NCBI GenBank assembly: GCA_951217055.1
Contig: OX578286.1
Coordinates: 8,162,033 to 8,226,032, forward strand
Source of the DNA: Gerris lacustris
Taxonomy: Eukaryota; Arthropoda; Insecta; Hemiptera; Gerridae
Direction of reading: 5' to 3'
Length of the DNA: 64,000 bases
The position numbers and the translations under genes were made by a program. Shown here piece after piece: positions 37,001-45,259 of this stretch (position 1 is the first letter of the stretch; each line of letters starts with the position of its first letter). Below the pieces are notes generated by a model. The model saw only the letters and a program-made list of their open reading frames with translations, did no database searches and was not told where the DNA came from.

Positions 37001-38024
37001 AAGGTCTCGTCCGGGTTGGGAGCCTTCCGTAGTCCTCCAATCTCGTCGGGTTAATCACCAGCCCTTGAGCTGGATGAGATGGGAAGGCTCTCAATCTTTC
37101 TCCGTATCTGACCATCACTTGGGTTCTCCTGAGAGATAGTGGTGGAACACCCGCGAGTCTGCATAGCGCAAGACTCGGCGTGGTGAAATGTGCTCCAGTC
37201 ACTATCCTCAGGCCCTTATTGAAGACAATATCTAATTTTTTAAGGTGCGACTTACGGGCAGAGGAAAAAACCTGGGAGGCGTATTCCAGCCTCGTGCGGA
37301 CCAGGGCGCAAAGCAATCTTACCAGGAGGTCCTGGTCTGCTCCCCAACGATGCTGGGCAACCACCCTCAGGGCGTTCAGGCTCCTTGTCGCCGTTTCGAC
37401 CAGATAACCAATGTGTTGAACCCATCTTAGTTCTTGGTCAAGGATCACCCCCAAAAAACGAGCGCTTTCCCTGAGTGGGATGGCCACATTATTCAGAGTT
37501 AGTTCTGGCAGGTTCAGGCTCCGCCGCGCCCGCGAAAAGAGCACGCACGCGGTTTTGGTGGCGGAGAAGCGGAAACCCCTCATCTCTGCTTCATCTGCGA
37601 TTACATTGATCGCGGTTTGGATCAACTCGCCTGTCGAGACAGGATCGCTCCCCCTGAGGAGGATGCTGAGATCATCCACAAAGAGTGATGGAAGAATCTC
37701 AGGGGTTAAGCGATCGGCGATGCCGTTGATCGCAACCGCAAAAAGGGTCACGCTAAGTACAGATCCCTGAGGGATCCCGTTCTCCTGAACACGTCTACCG
37801 GACAGCGCATCACCCACGCGGACGCGGAAGCACCTGTCCTGAAGGAAGCAGTTTATTAATTTGAGCAGTCGACCCCTTAAACCCCAGGACCTTAATTTTA
37901 GGAGAATGCCATGACGCCAAGTGGTGTCATAAGCGCTCTCAAGGTCAAAAAACACCCCGAGCGCGTGCTCTCCGTCAAGGAAAGCGTCCTGGATGAGGTT
38001 TTCAAGCCTCACGAGGTGGTCGAC
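36906..38024 (-). pseudogene. LINE ORF2, reverse transcriptase C-terminal part
   Basis: Reverse transcriptase palm and thumb of an I/Jockey-group LINE, cut from its N-terminal half by the 9.3-kb element whose TSD starts at 38,019. Visible motifs: FFDLESAYDTTW (catalytic Asp motif A), GIPQGSVLS (motif B) and FVDDLSILL (motif C with FVDD). The frame is colinear with 47,309-48,994 once the insertion and one TSD copy are discounted, so the LINE was probably still open here when the element landed. It ends out of frame with the RNase H segment. Confidence 0.88.
38019..38024. repeat. 6-bp target site duplication, left
   Basis: GTCGAC, matching 47,309-47,314. Directly precedes the AGTAGT terminus. 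Confidence 0.9.
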
Positions 38025-38535
38025 AGTAGTATGAATTGGAGAGTTCTGGACATAGGATATCGATTCGATAATATATTGATTTTGTATTGCATGTTTAGTC
38101 TAACCACCTGTCGTCTACTTGTACGACCGTGTGGAACCACCTCCGATCACCCCCACCCTTCCGATATGTTTTCGATAGCCTCACCTGTACACCTGTACAC
38201 GTGTAACGATGTATGTTGAAGAAGTCGAAGCTTGTTCTTGTGAAACGTTGTACGCGGGGCGTGGTCCGATGGTTGTCTGCGAAACGTCGATGTCTGTAAC
38301 CTATAAAAAATCTCGTGTTCCGACTGGTATTCGAACCCCCAATGTCTCGAGCGTGAATACTTTGACTAAACGATCTCGGACACAGAGCCAATATGGAGGG
38401 GGATGTCGAGAGTCGGTACATAAGGCTCGGTCATGAATAATAATTTTTGTAATTAATTCTAAAAATTTGTTTCTCCCCCCTCCCCTCGGGGGGCTCTTTT
38501 TGTTGTAATAAAGTGAGCCCCCTTTATAAAATAAT
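38025..38535 (+). repeat. Left terminal inverted repeat of the 9.3-kb element
   Basis: Matches the inverse of about 46,800-47,308 with a few short indels, from AGTAGT to the GC-rich 'cccctcggggggctct' hairpin and 'cccctttataaaataat'. Open frames on either strand of the TIRs are therefore duplicated and are not taken as genes. Confidence 0.92.
38320..38410 (-). other. tRNA-like segment in left TIR
   Basis: On the minus strand GTGTCCGA can pair with TCGGAACAC (one bulge), enclosing a B-box-like 'gggttcgaatacc'. It resembles a degenerate tRNA or pol III promoter and is repeated in the right TIR. T-arm pairing is poor. Confidence 0.3.
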
Positions 38536-38539
38536 CTTG

Positions 38540-38660
38540 GATTGTTTCGGCCCCCTTTGTCGGGGCTCTAAAAAATAATTTCGGGCCCCCCCCTTTATAA
38601 AATATTTTTCTCTATTCAAAAATTTAAATCGGGGCGCATTGAATTAAATATTGTTTTAGA
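38540..38660. repeat. Subterminal G/C-run repeats
   Basis: Short modules of the type 'ccccctttgtcggggc' and 'cccctttataaaat'. Relatives lie at 46,380-46,830 inside the other terminus. Confidence 0.6.
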
Positions 38661-38766
38661 AAAGAGGTTAAATCCTGTTGTACTATCTTACCACACCCGG
38701 TTAACTGGCAGACAAGTCTAGACAGGCTCTACGTGCAAACGGTCGGGGGAATGTTAAGACCACCTG

Positions 38767-38858
38767 GGACCGTTAAACGGGTCCGTTGGACTGTTAACGG
38801 GTCCGTTGGACCGTTAAACGGGTCCGTTGGACCGTTAAACGGGTCCGTTGGACCGTTA
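38767..38858. repeat. Palindromic ~21-bp tandem array
   Basis: Four to five units of about 21 bp, GGACCGTTAAACGGGTCC plus a short link. Each unit is a near-perfect palindrome. The array is framed by 'ttaagacc' (38,754) and 'ggtcttaa' (38,873). Confidence 0.85.
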
Positions 38859-39154
38859 TTGGGCCAACAAACGGTCTTAATCTGGTTAGAAAAAGAAATA
38901 TAAGACTTAAATATGGATTTAAACTATAAATTTAATGTAAAATTAGATAAGATAAAAACTACTGTAAATAAACACAAAGAAAGAGTTATTTTCTGTGCAT
39001 ATAACTAATAAAATAAATGTTTTAAAATAATGTCTTGTGTGTTATCTCTTCCTACCCTTGCAAAGATACTATTTTCGTAGAGATGACGTAATACCCTATG
39101 ACCTTGGAAAGGTAGCCGAAACGTGGTAGCCGAAAGTACAGTAACCCTCCTTTC

Positions 39155-39556
39155 TTACCTATATGAAATAAGATGACCGCAAGGGAGGAAAGCTACTTCT
39201 AGAGGTTGTTCTAAACATATTTTACAGATCGAAGCTTCTGTTACAGCGGTAGATTGTAGTTCAGACGAGTTGTAATTTTTACACGTTCCATATCTGACTT
39301 TTTCGATGAAATAACATCCTTTCTTCATAAGAAAATAGTTACACGTTGAGAACCACTTTGCATGCTCCACCCAGGGATTGTCGTCTTTCTCCCAATCTTT
39401 GTGTCCACCGCCGCAGTAAAAACATATAGTTTTATCTTCTTTTCCGGTGTAATAAAATCCTGCTTCACTGAGAAGTTTCGGTTCGACTGAGCCAGTCCAT
39501 GAGAAAAAAGAATTGATCCTATCGTCCACTGAAGCAAACTCGGGGAAACTAACCAT
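39155..39556 (-). CDS. BIR-RING protein, IAP-like, RING cut short
   Basis: Inhibitor-of-apoptosis-like protein, 133 residues as read. IAPs bind caspases or other death factors through BIR domains and ubiquitinate partners through a C-terminal RING. The BIR (about 8-76) has exact zinc spacing C45-x2-C48-x16-H65-x6-C72 and the usual GFYYTG and DW motifs. The RING starts C111-x2-C114-x11-C126-x-H128 and then stops after GHLISYR. At that stop the DNA reads AG|GTAAGA, a consensus splice donor, so the RING may continue after an intron; no second half was found down to 38,540. Either the gene is spliced to an exon I could not recognise, or the RING is truncated and the protein could lack E3 activity. 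TATATAA lies about 35 bp upstream of the ATG. Tandem with the gene at 39,607. Confidence 0.85.
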   Translation of the reverse strand: MVSFPEFASVDDRINSFFSWTGSVEPKLLSEAGFYYTGKEDKTICFYCGGGHKDWEKDDNPWVEHAKWFSTCNYFLMKKGCYFIEKVRYGTCKNYNSSELQSTAVTEASICKICLEQPLEVAFLPCGHLISYR

Positions 39557-39584
39557 TCTAGATTTGCGTCTATATCATGACTTA

Positions 39585-39591
39585 TTATATA
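39585..39591 (-). promoter_or_regulatory. TATA box of BIR-RING gene
   Basis: TATATAA on the minus strand, 35 bp from the ATG at 39,556, implying a very short leader. Confidence 0.5.
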
Positions 39592-39606
39592 AATTGAGCG
39601 GTATCA

Positions 39607-40305
39607 TTATTTTTTAATGTCTTGCATATAATATGAACACTTGTGATCGGGACAATGGTAAGGTTTTACTAATGTAAAACAGTATACACACATAAGGTTA
39701 TGACGGCTATCGGTGGGTTTGAAGAAACCATTCAAGGCTAGTCCGGCTTTCTTTTGAGAGAATATATTCTTAAACGTGTGCAACCTAGGTATAGTGTCCA
39801 TCAGGTTTATCCGACTTATGTTCAAAGTAGACCACTGGAGGAGAGCGTAAAGTTTAACGTTTGAACATCTGTCTTTAAATCCATATTTATGATTGATACA
39901 ACTGATTTCCTTGTGTAACGGGTAGAATTCCTCCACCAATTTGTTTAATGTCGTATCGCATCCAAAATCTTCCAAGTTGAATATGGGTTTACCGATTAGG
40001 TCACTTATAAAAGAACATTTCGTCTTACCTTTGGCGAAGACCAATCTGCTGTCGCGAGTTTCTCTCTCGACGATGTCACCAAGTCGACTGTAGTCCACTT
40101 CGCCGCTGTTATACTTGAGACCATGTAATCGATCGGTTAACCACCTGTTGGTGACAATGTCCAATTTGACATTTGACGACGGTGGTTTGAAGTAATAATA
40201 ATGTATCGATGCCGTCGGCGAGGAATTACACAAGGATAACTCTTTCACAATAAAGTCGGTTGTACTCCTAAACGCCTCAAACTCAATCAGTGTAAATAGC
40301 ACCAT
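39607..40305 (-). CDS. Exonuclease-like domain fused to a degenerate BIR
   Basis: 232 residues. The N-terminal ~155 residues share four ordered motifs with the product of 44,264-44,977: LIEFEAF near the start, VFAKGKTKCSF, a conserved LEDFGC segment and CSNVKLYALLQW. The pattern resembles a DnaQ-like (DEDD) 3'-5' exonuclease fold, but the first acidic motif is E-F-E, so catalysis is doubtful. This assignment is inference. Residues ~165-225 resemble a BIR (RLHTFKN, GFFKP, CVYC at 206-209), but the loop to the following His/Cys is shorter than the x16 rule, so zinc binding may be altered. A TATA box (40,358-40,352) and a TCAGTT initiator (40,322-40,317) lie upstream. Divergent from the gene at 40,467. 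Function unknown. Confidence 0.75.
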   Translation of the reverse strand: MVLFTLIEFEAFRSTTDFIVKELSLCNSSPTASIHYYYFKPPSSNVKLDIVTNRWLTDRLHGLKYNSGEVDYSRLGDIVERETRDSRLVFAKGKTKCSFISDLIGKPIFNLEDFGCDTTLNKLVEEFYPLHKEISCINHKYGFKDRCSNVKLYALLQWSTLNISRINLMDTIPRLHTFKNIFSQKKAGLALNGFFKPTDSRHNLMCVYCFTLVKPYHCPDHKCSYYMQDIKK

Positions 40306-40316
40306 GGTCCAAACAC

Positions 40317-40358
40317 AACTGACCGTACACTCAAGGCGAACCGCATTGTACTTTTATA
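40317..40358 (-). promoter_or_regulatory. TATA and initiator of exonuclease-BIR gene
   Basis: TATAAAA starting at 40,358 and TCAGTT at 40,322-40,317 on the minus strand. Spacing (38) is a little longer than the usual ~31. Confidence 0.45.
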
Positions 40359-40429
40359 TCTATTACCGACCAATAGAAACGTTTCTAACATCCGCATTGA
40401 TTATATTGACACCGAGTTTAACGGAAATA

Positions 40430-40463
40430 TCAGTCGCTTTCAGACCTTAGTGAGGTACGGATC
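40430..40463 (+). promoter_or_regulatory. Inr + DPE core promoter
   Basis: TCAGT with A+1 at 40,432, and GGATC at +28 to +32 (40,459-40,463), an exact match to the arthropod DPE consensus RGWYV at its required spacing. No TATA box. The ATG follows at 40,467. Confidence 0.6.
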
Positions 40464-40466
40464 GTT

Positions 40467-40889
40467 ATGGATTTGTTATATCAATCAGTCATTACACGTT
40501 TCAGTTCGAAGAAATGTATTATCATCGGATTGAATGCTATCGACGGCGAACCTACATTGAGAATCCAACAAGGCAGAGTTAGTGTAGACGTCGGTGAATA
40601 CATCTTGAAAGTAATAAAGATTAATCAACAGACGATAAACAATTTTTTTATGGAAAAGAACAGTGAAGAGACGTTATACTTGGACAGGAAAACAACTAAT
40701 GATGTGTACTTGGAGAAACAAAAAAAGAAGAAAACCGCTTTAATTTTCTCAGAATTGAATGCATGGCAGTTAGTAACAGATAACGTTTTACAAAGCATAA
40801 AACTACACAAGAAAGAGGTTATTCAACTTCTTTCAAACCTTCACAAGATCGAAGAATACATCGAAACTTTAAAGAAAATATGGAGTAAG

Positions 40890-40920
<31 letters not shown>

Positions 40921-41075
40921 AATTTTATTTTATTATTTATCGTTCTTCTTATTAGTTAATTTCAATTATTTATTTTATAGACACCAACGAAGGAGCTGAA
41001 ATTCCTGAAGTTTACTTTGACGTAGATGAGCGCCTCAAGGAAATACGAATGAACCAAACATTTTCCGAGGAATAA
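40467..41075 (+). CDS. Small protein in two exons, unknown function
   Basis: Exon 1 is 40,467-40,884 and exon 2 is 40,981-41,075. The intron 40,885-40,980 starts GTAAGT, contains a T run and ends TTTATAG. Splicing gives a 170-residue protein and avoids a poly-Phe read-through. AATAAA overlaps the stop codon. The N-terminal part has alternating hydrophobic beta-like segments (RVSVDVGEYILKVIKI). The middle is Lys-rich, then ALIFSELNAWQLVTDNVLQ and a helical region follow, with an acidic tail. The order of strands then a helix faintly recalls the PC4/SUB1 DNA-binding fold, but this is weak. The start is supported by an Inr+DPE promoter 35 bp upstream. An intron inside a virus-like cargo suggests host origin. 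Confidence 0.65.
40885..40980 (+). other. 96-bp intron
   Basis: GTAAGT donor, T-rich interior, TTTATAG acceptor. The flanking codons join in frame (phase 1) and open 30 further codons. Confidence 0.7.
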
Positions 41076-41505
41076 AAATAAAAACACAGATTTGTAATTT
41101 TTTGTACAATTTTTATTTTACAAAATAAATGTCTTTTTGTTATTTATCCACTTGCTCTTTTCATTCAGCCCGAAATAATTTACATAGAATTTATTATTTT
41201 TTTCTCTGTAGAATGTTTATTAACAAATAATACAAAGTTTTTTAGTTACGTTTATTTTGTACAAAAATGTCCACATTTTGACGCTTTAAGAACTAATAAA
41301 GTTAAAAGTACAAACATCTGCTTTACAAAAGAAATCTTTAAGATAATAAAAATAGAATACAAAAATCTCAGTTGTTTTCACTACTCACAATTCTATGACC
41401 ACAACTATAACCTAGTATATGGTTTATTAATTTACAATTACCATTGCAGCAAACATATATAAAGGATTTTAATAATATATGACAGTCTCAAAGAAGTAAT
41501 CATAT
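41076..41505. other. Intergenic between convergent genes
   Basis: AT-rich. Holds the 3' ends of the spliced gene and, from the other side, the MADF gene. No further gene seen. Confidence 0.5.
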
Positions 41506-42810
41506 TTACATCTTATGAATTAATTTATTGTATCTGCTTTGTCTTTTAGTTTCCCAACTCCGTCTAAGCTTATTTAGCATGGCTATATAATTGATTGAGC
41601 ATGGTTCGTTTTCTCTTAAACCTGGAAGTCTATATTTGGTAACCTCAGAGGAGTCGTAACTCCCAATTGAATTAGGTGATTCATCAACGCTACATGTTTT
41701 ATAGTTGTTTAAGTCATATTTCTTTTTGTGTAAATCTCGTGACTGTACTTTATCCATATCGGAATCATCAGAAATATATCTATTTAAAAATGTTAACTGA
41801 GCGTGACTATATTTCGGAGCCTTAGAGGATTCGTAGCTCATAGGAGATTTATCAACGCTACATGTTTTATAGTTGTTAAAATCATATTTAGAATTAACAA
41901 TTTTTTGACATTTATTTTGGTATATGTCTCCTGACTCTACCTCATCCATGTCGGGGAGTGATGAATTATCAGAAATAACACTATTTAGAAATGTTAACTG
42001 TGGGTGATTATATTTCGGAGCCTTAGAGGAATCATAGCTCCTATTTGAATTAATTTTTGTATCAAAACTGCATGTTTTATTTAAGTCATAATTAGAATTA
42101 TCAATTTTTAGATAATTCTTTGAGTGTGAATCTCCTAAATTTATCCCCTCAATTTCGGAGATTGATGAATCTTCAGAATCAACATCAATAGTTAGGTTTG
42201 TCTTTCCTGGACTGGTTTCTGTGTCTTTACAAGAACCCAGATCTGGCTCCTTATCCAACTCTTCTTGCTTGCTTTCTTCAACATGTTTATTAAATTTACC
42301 ACCTGGTTGCTTAATTACTTCCAGTGGTTGCTGGAGATTAAAACATTTTGATACAGTTTCAGTTGTAAAAGAATCCATTGGTTCTTTTATCGGTGGATTC
42401 TGGTTATCTATAGCTTCTTTTTGCTTAGTTAAAGTTTTAAATTCAACACCGTCTATTGCGGAAGCTTGCTGTGTTAGAACCTCTGGACCTCGCAGAAAAT
42501 CTATATCGGTGAAATACCACAAACTAGGAGTATGAAGATCTACAGTGTCTTTATACGTTTTTTCTTTGGTATTAATTTTCTTCAGTTGCCTACGGTACGC
42601 TGTACGCAGAATATTAATTTTTCTACGTACCAGACCCCTATCAGCTTTGGGTTCAATTTCTTTCATCTTTTCCACCAGTTTTTCGTACGCCATGTCCTTC
42701 TTATTCCTATTTTTATATGCTTTACTTTTTATGTCCCACAGTGCTGGTAAGTTGTGGTATAAAATTATAAACTCACGCCAGAATTTCTTATTACTCTTTG
42801 GTAATGTCAT
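41506..42810 (-). CDS. MADF-domain protein with internal repeats
   Basis: Putative DNA-binding regulator of the MADF (Adf-1/Myb-SANT-like) type. The N-terminal ~100 residues show FWREFIILYHNLPALWD, YKNRNKK, AYEKL, KINILRTAYRRQLKKI and SLWYFTDIDFL, the ordered MADF hallmarks. The rest is Ser/Asp/Lys-rich, with a repeated block containing SSKAPKYNHPQLTFLN-type sequence (DNA ~41,990-42,040, ~41,795-41,845, remnant ~41,630-41,665) alternating with NNYKTCSVD. No BESS motif was recognised. The frame is open to an ATG at 42,879, but TATAAAA at 42,917 and CAGT near 42,885 put the transcript start almost on that codon, so the ATG at 42,810 (434 residues) is preferred. It sits beside the palindromic array, which it might bind; that is speculation. 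Confidence 0.8.
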   Translation of the reverse strand: MTLPKSNKKFWREFIILYHNLPALWDIKSKAYKNRNKKDMAYEKLVEKMKEIEPKADRGLVRRKINILRTAYRRQLKKINTKEKTYKDTVDLHTPSLWYFTDIDFLRGPEVLTQQASAIDGVEFKTLTKQKEAIDNQNPPIKEPMDSFTTETVSKCFNLQQPLEVIKQPGGKFNKHVEESKQEELDKEPDLGSCKDTETSPGKTNLTIDVDSEDSSISEIEGINLGDSHSKNYLKIDNSNYDLNKTCSFDTKINSNRSYDSSKAPKYNHPQLTFLNSVISDNSSLPDMDEVESGDIYQNKCQKIVNSKYDFNNYKTCSVDKSPMSYESSKAPKYSHAQLTFLNRYISDDSDMDKVQSRDLHKKKYDLNNYKTCSVDESPNSIGSYDSSEVTKYRLPGLRENEPCSINYIAMLNKLRRSWETKRQSRYNKLIHKM

Positions 42811-42883
42811 AATAATAAAAATTAAAACACAGTGAGAGAATGAACAGGATAAGGTCTTTCCTCGATCAACTATCGTCAAACAC

Positions 42884-42917
42884 TGTCATAAACAGATTGG
42901 GAAAAATCCCTTTTATA
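42884..42917 (-). promoter_or_regulatory. TATA promoter of MADF gene
   Basis: TATAAAA on the minus strand from 42,917 and a CAGT initiator about 33 bp downstream. Confidence 0.5.
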
Positions 42918-43004
42918 CAATTAGTTTGCACAAAACATGACACATAAAATACTATTTGCTCGGAAATGTTAACTTAATTGACTATATGTGTAATGTAAGG
43001 CTTT

Positions 43005-44165
43005 GATGTTTCCGCAAACATCAAACAGTCCCATTCATAGTTAGGATGATTTGATTGCGCTAATGTTTGCGCAAACATCAAACAGCCCCATTTAAAATTA
43101 ATATGATTGCGCTAATGTTTGCGCAAACATCAAACAGCCCTATTTAAAATTAATATGATTGTGCTAGTGTTTGCGCAAACATCAAACAGCCCCATTTAAA
43201 ATTAATATGATTGCGCTAATGTTTGCGCAAACATCAAACAGCCCCATTTAAAATTAATATGATTGTGCTAGTGTTTGCGCAAACATCAAACAGCCCCATT
43301 CATAGTTAGGATGATTGCCCATTTGTTTGCGCAAACATCAAACAGCCCCATTTAAAATTAATATGATTGCCCATTTGTTTGCGCAAACATCAAACAGCCC
43401 CATTCATAGTTAGGATGATTGCCCATTTGTTTGCGCAAACATCAAACAGCCATATTCATAGTTAGGATGATTGCCTATTTGTTTGCGCAAACATCAAACA
43501 GCTCCATTTAAAGTTAATATGTTTGCGCAAACAATCTTTGTTTACGTGTTTGCGCAAACATCAAACAGCCCTATTCATAGTTAGAATGATTGCCCATTTG
43601 TTTGCGCAAACATCAAACAGCCATATTCATAGTTAGGATGATTGCCCATTTGTTTGCGCAAACATCAAACAGCTCCATTTAAAGTTAATATGTTTGCGCA
43701 AACAATCTTTGTTTAGGTGTTTGCGCAAACTTCAAACAGCCCTATTCATAGTTAGGATGATTGCCCATTTGTTTGCGCAAACTTCAAACAGCCCTATTCA
43801 TAGTTAGGATGATTGCCCATTTGTTTGCGCAAACATCAAACAGCCATATTCATAGTTAGGATGATTGCCCATTTGTTTGCGCAAACATCAAACAGCCCCA
43901 TTTATAGTTAATATGTTTGCGCTAATGTTTGCGTTGCGCAAACATCAAACAGCCCCAATCATAGTTAGGATGATTGCCCATTTGTTTGCGCAAACATCAA
44001 ACAGCTCCATTTAAAGTTAATATGTTTGCGCAAACAATCTTTGTTTAGGTGTTTGCGCAAACATCAAACAGCCATATTCATAGTTAGGATGATTGCCCAT
44101 TTGTTTGCGCAAACATCAAACAGCCCCATTTAAAGTTAATATGTTTGCGCAAACAATCTTTGTTT
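43005..44165. repeat. Palindromic 52-bp tandem array, hr-like
   Basis: 23 exact TTTGCGCAAA palindromes between 43,066 and about 44,155, plus degenerate ones (43,008, 43,925). Most repeat every 52 bp, as ...TTTGCGCAAACATCAAACAGC... with linkers of 'cccatttaaaattaatatga' or 'ccatattcatagttaggatg'. Some units carry a second palindrome. It fills the space between divergent TATA promoters of the MADF gene and the exonuclease-BIR gene. Baculovirus and other insect DNA virus hr regions have the same design and act as enhancers or origins. Confidence 0.9.
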
Positions 44166-44224
44166 AGTTCTACACGACCGAATCATACTGTACACGTCCT
44201 CTGACGGAATGATCTATCAAGTGG

Positions 44225-44231
44225 TATAAAA
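44225..44231 (+). promoter_or_regulatory. TATA box of exonuclease-BIR gene 2
   Basis: TATAAAA overlapping the first ATG of the frame. A CCAGTT initiator-like site lies at 44,257-44,262, which argues the first ATG is not transcribed. Confidence 0.55.
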
Positions 44232-44263
44232 TGGTCAGAGACGGAGGGGCGGGCAACCAGTTT

Positions 44264-44977
44264 ATGTCAAGAGTTTATTCAAGCAACATGTCGTCTTCAT
44301 ACACCGAAAATAATAACTGCACGAGAGAAAGTTGTGCCGCCGTATTAGATATTCAGTTTTATCATGACACCAAAAATGTACGTGAGATTGCCATAGTAGA
44401 CGTAAATGAATTGAAAATCGTGTACCAAAATTCCTTTTCGAGTGCACAACAGATCCGGTTACCCGAAGTTCGTTCACGGTGGTCTCCTTGCACATATAAT
44501 CAAGAATATATGAAGAATCTCCTCTATCAACTAGTGGATATTTTCCTTTCGCGATACGATTTCATTTTCATGAAAGGTTTCGGCAAAGGATCATATATGA
44601 AACAACTGTATACATCGCATCAAATTTACCTGTTGGATGAGTTAAGATGTCCTCCTATCACCAGTTTGATCAAGAAATATAATATCGGTCAAAATAAATC
44701 TGCCGCGTCCAGAGCTATGGTACTCAGTTACTGGTGTAAAGACATTAGTTTAAGTCTATACGATTATAGCACTAGACTCTTGACTTTTAGGAATTGGACC
44801 ATACAAAACATATCCCCAGAGAAAATGGCGGAATTCGGACTAACTCATTGGCATAGAGGATATACGAGGTGTATTTATTGTAAAACCCTCATCAATGACT
44901 GGGAAAATTGTGATAACATTTCATCTCATCACTCGTGGTCTTCTTCGAGCTGCCCCTTAAATAAGTTTGAAAATTAG
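44264..44977 (+). CDS. Exonuclease-like domain fused to a BIR, paralogue 2
   Basis: Related in architecture to the gene at 39,607. The N-terminal domain carries LDIQFYHDTKN, a hydrophobic IAIVDV strand, FIFMKGFGKGSYMKQLY, LLDELRC and SRAMVLSYWCKD, in the same order as the paralogue. DnaQ-like fold is inferred; the first motif is D-I-Q, so the usual D-x-E is not intact. The C-terminal BIR is canonical in spacing: CIYC, x16, H, x6, C (codons for C203, C206, H223, C230 from this start), preceded by LTFRNW and followed by a 7-residue tail. No RING. The frame opens at 44,231, but that ATG lies inside the TATA box, so the next ATG (44,264), or 44,288, is favoured. Upstream is the palindromic array; downstream on the same strand is the RING-WWE gene. 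Confidence 0.78.
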   Translation: MSRVYSSNMSSSYTENNNCTRESCAAVLDIQFYHDTKNVREIAIVDVNELKIVYQNSFSSAQQIRLPEVRSRWSPCTYNQEYMKNLLYQLVDIFLSRYDFIFMKGFGKGSYMKQLYTSHQIYLLDELRCPPITSLIKKYNIGQNKSAASRAMVLSYWCKDISLSLYDYSTRLLTFRNWTIQNISPEKMAEFGLTHWHRGYTRCIYCKTLINDWENCDNISSHHSWSSSSCPLNKFEN

Positions 44978-45028
44978 TATATAAATAGATAAATATCTTG
45001 TATTTCGAATATTTCATAGTTTTAAAAA

Positions 45029-45218
45029 ATAAATGTTTGCATAAATTCCTTTTTCATTTATCAAAGGAAGTCTGCGACCGCAGAACATCCTGTTGTTGAA
45101 GCCATTCGTCCTCTTTCACCTCAGTCTACAGTCCTTGATCAACCTTCGACTAAGTTAGAGGTTCTGTTAGGTGACTTTACCCTCAGCATATTTGAGTCTA
45201 TCGCTACTGTTGTATAAG
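45029..45218 (+). other. Open stretch of ~60 codons, no ATG
   Basis: An open frame without a start, ending TAA at 45,216-45,218, with ordinary composition (for example PLSPQSTVLDQPSTKLEVLL). An acceptor-like 'tttatcaaag' sits near its beginning. Could be a spliced 3' exon or a relic. No family recognised. Confidence 0.25.
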
Positions 45219-45259
45219 TTCAAAGTAGAAGATCATTTATTAAATTAAAAAATTGTAAC

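Noticed and set aside
43005..44165. CRISPR array look-alike
   Set aside because: Regular repeats, but the linkers are themselves repeated rather than unique spacers, the core is a perfect palindrome, and the setting is eukaryotic.
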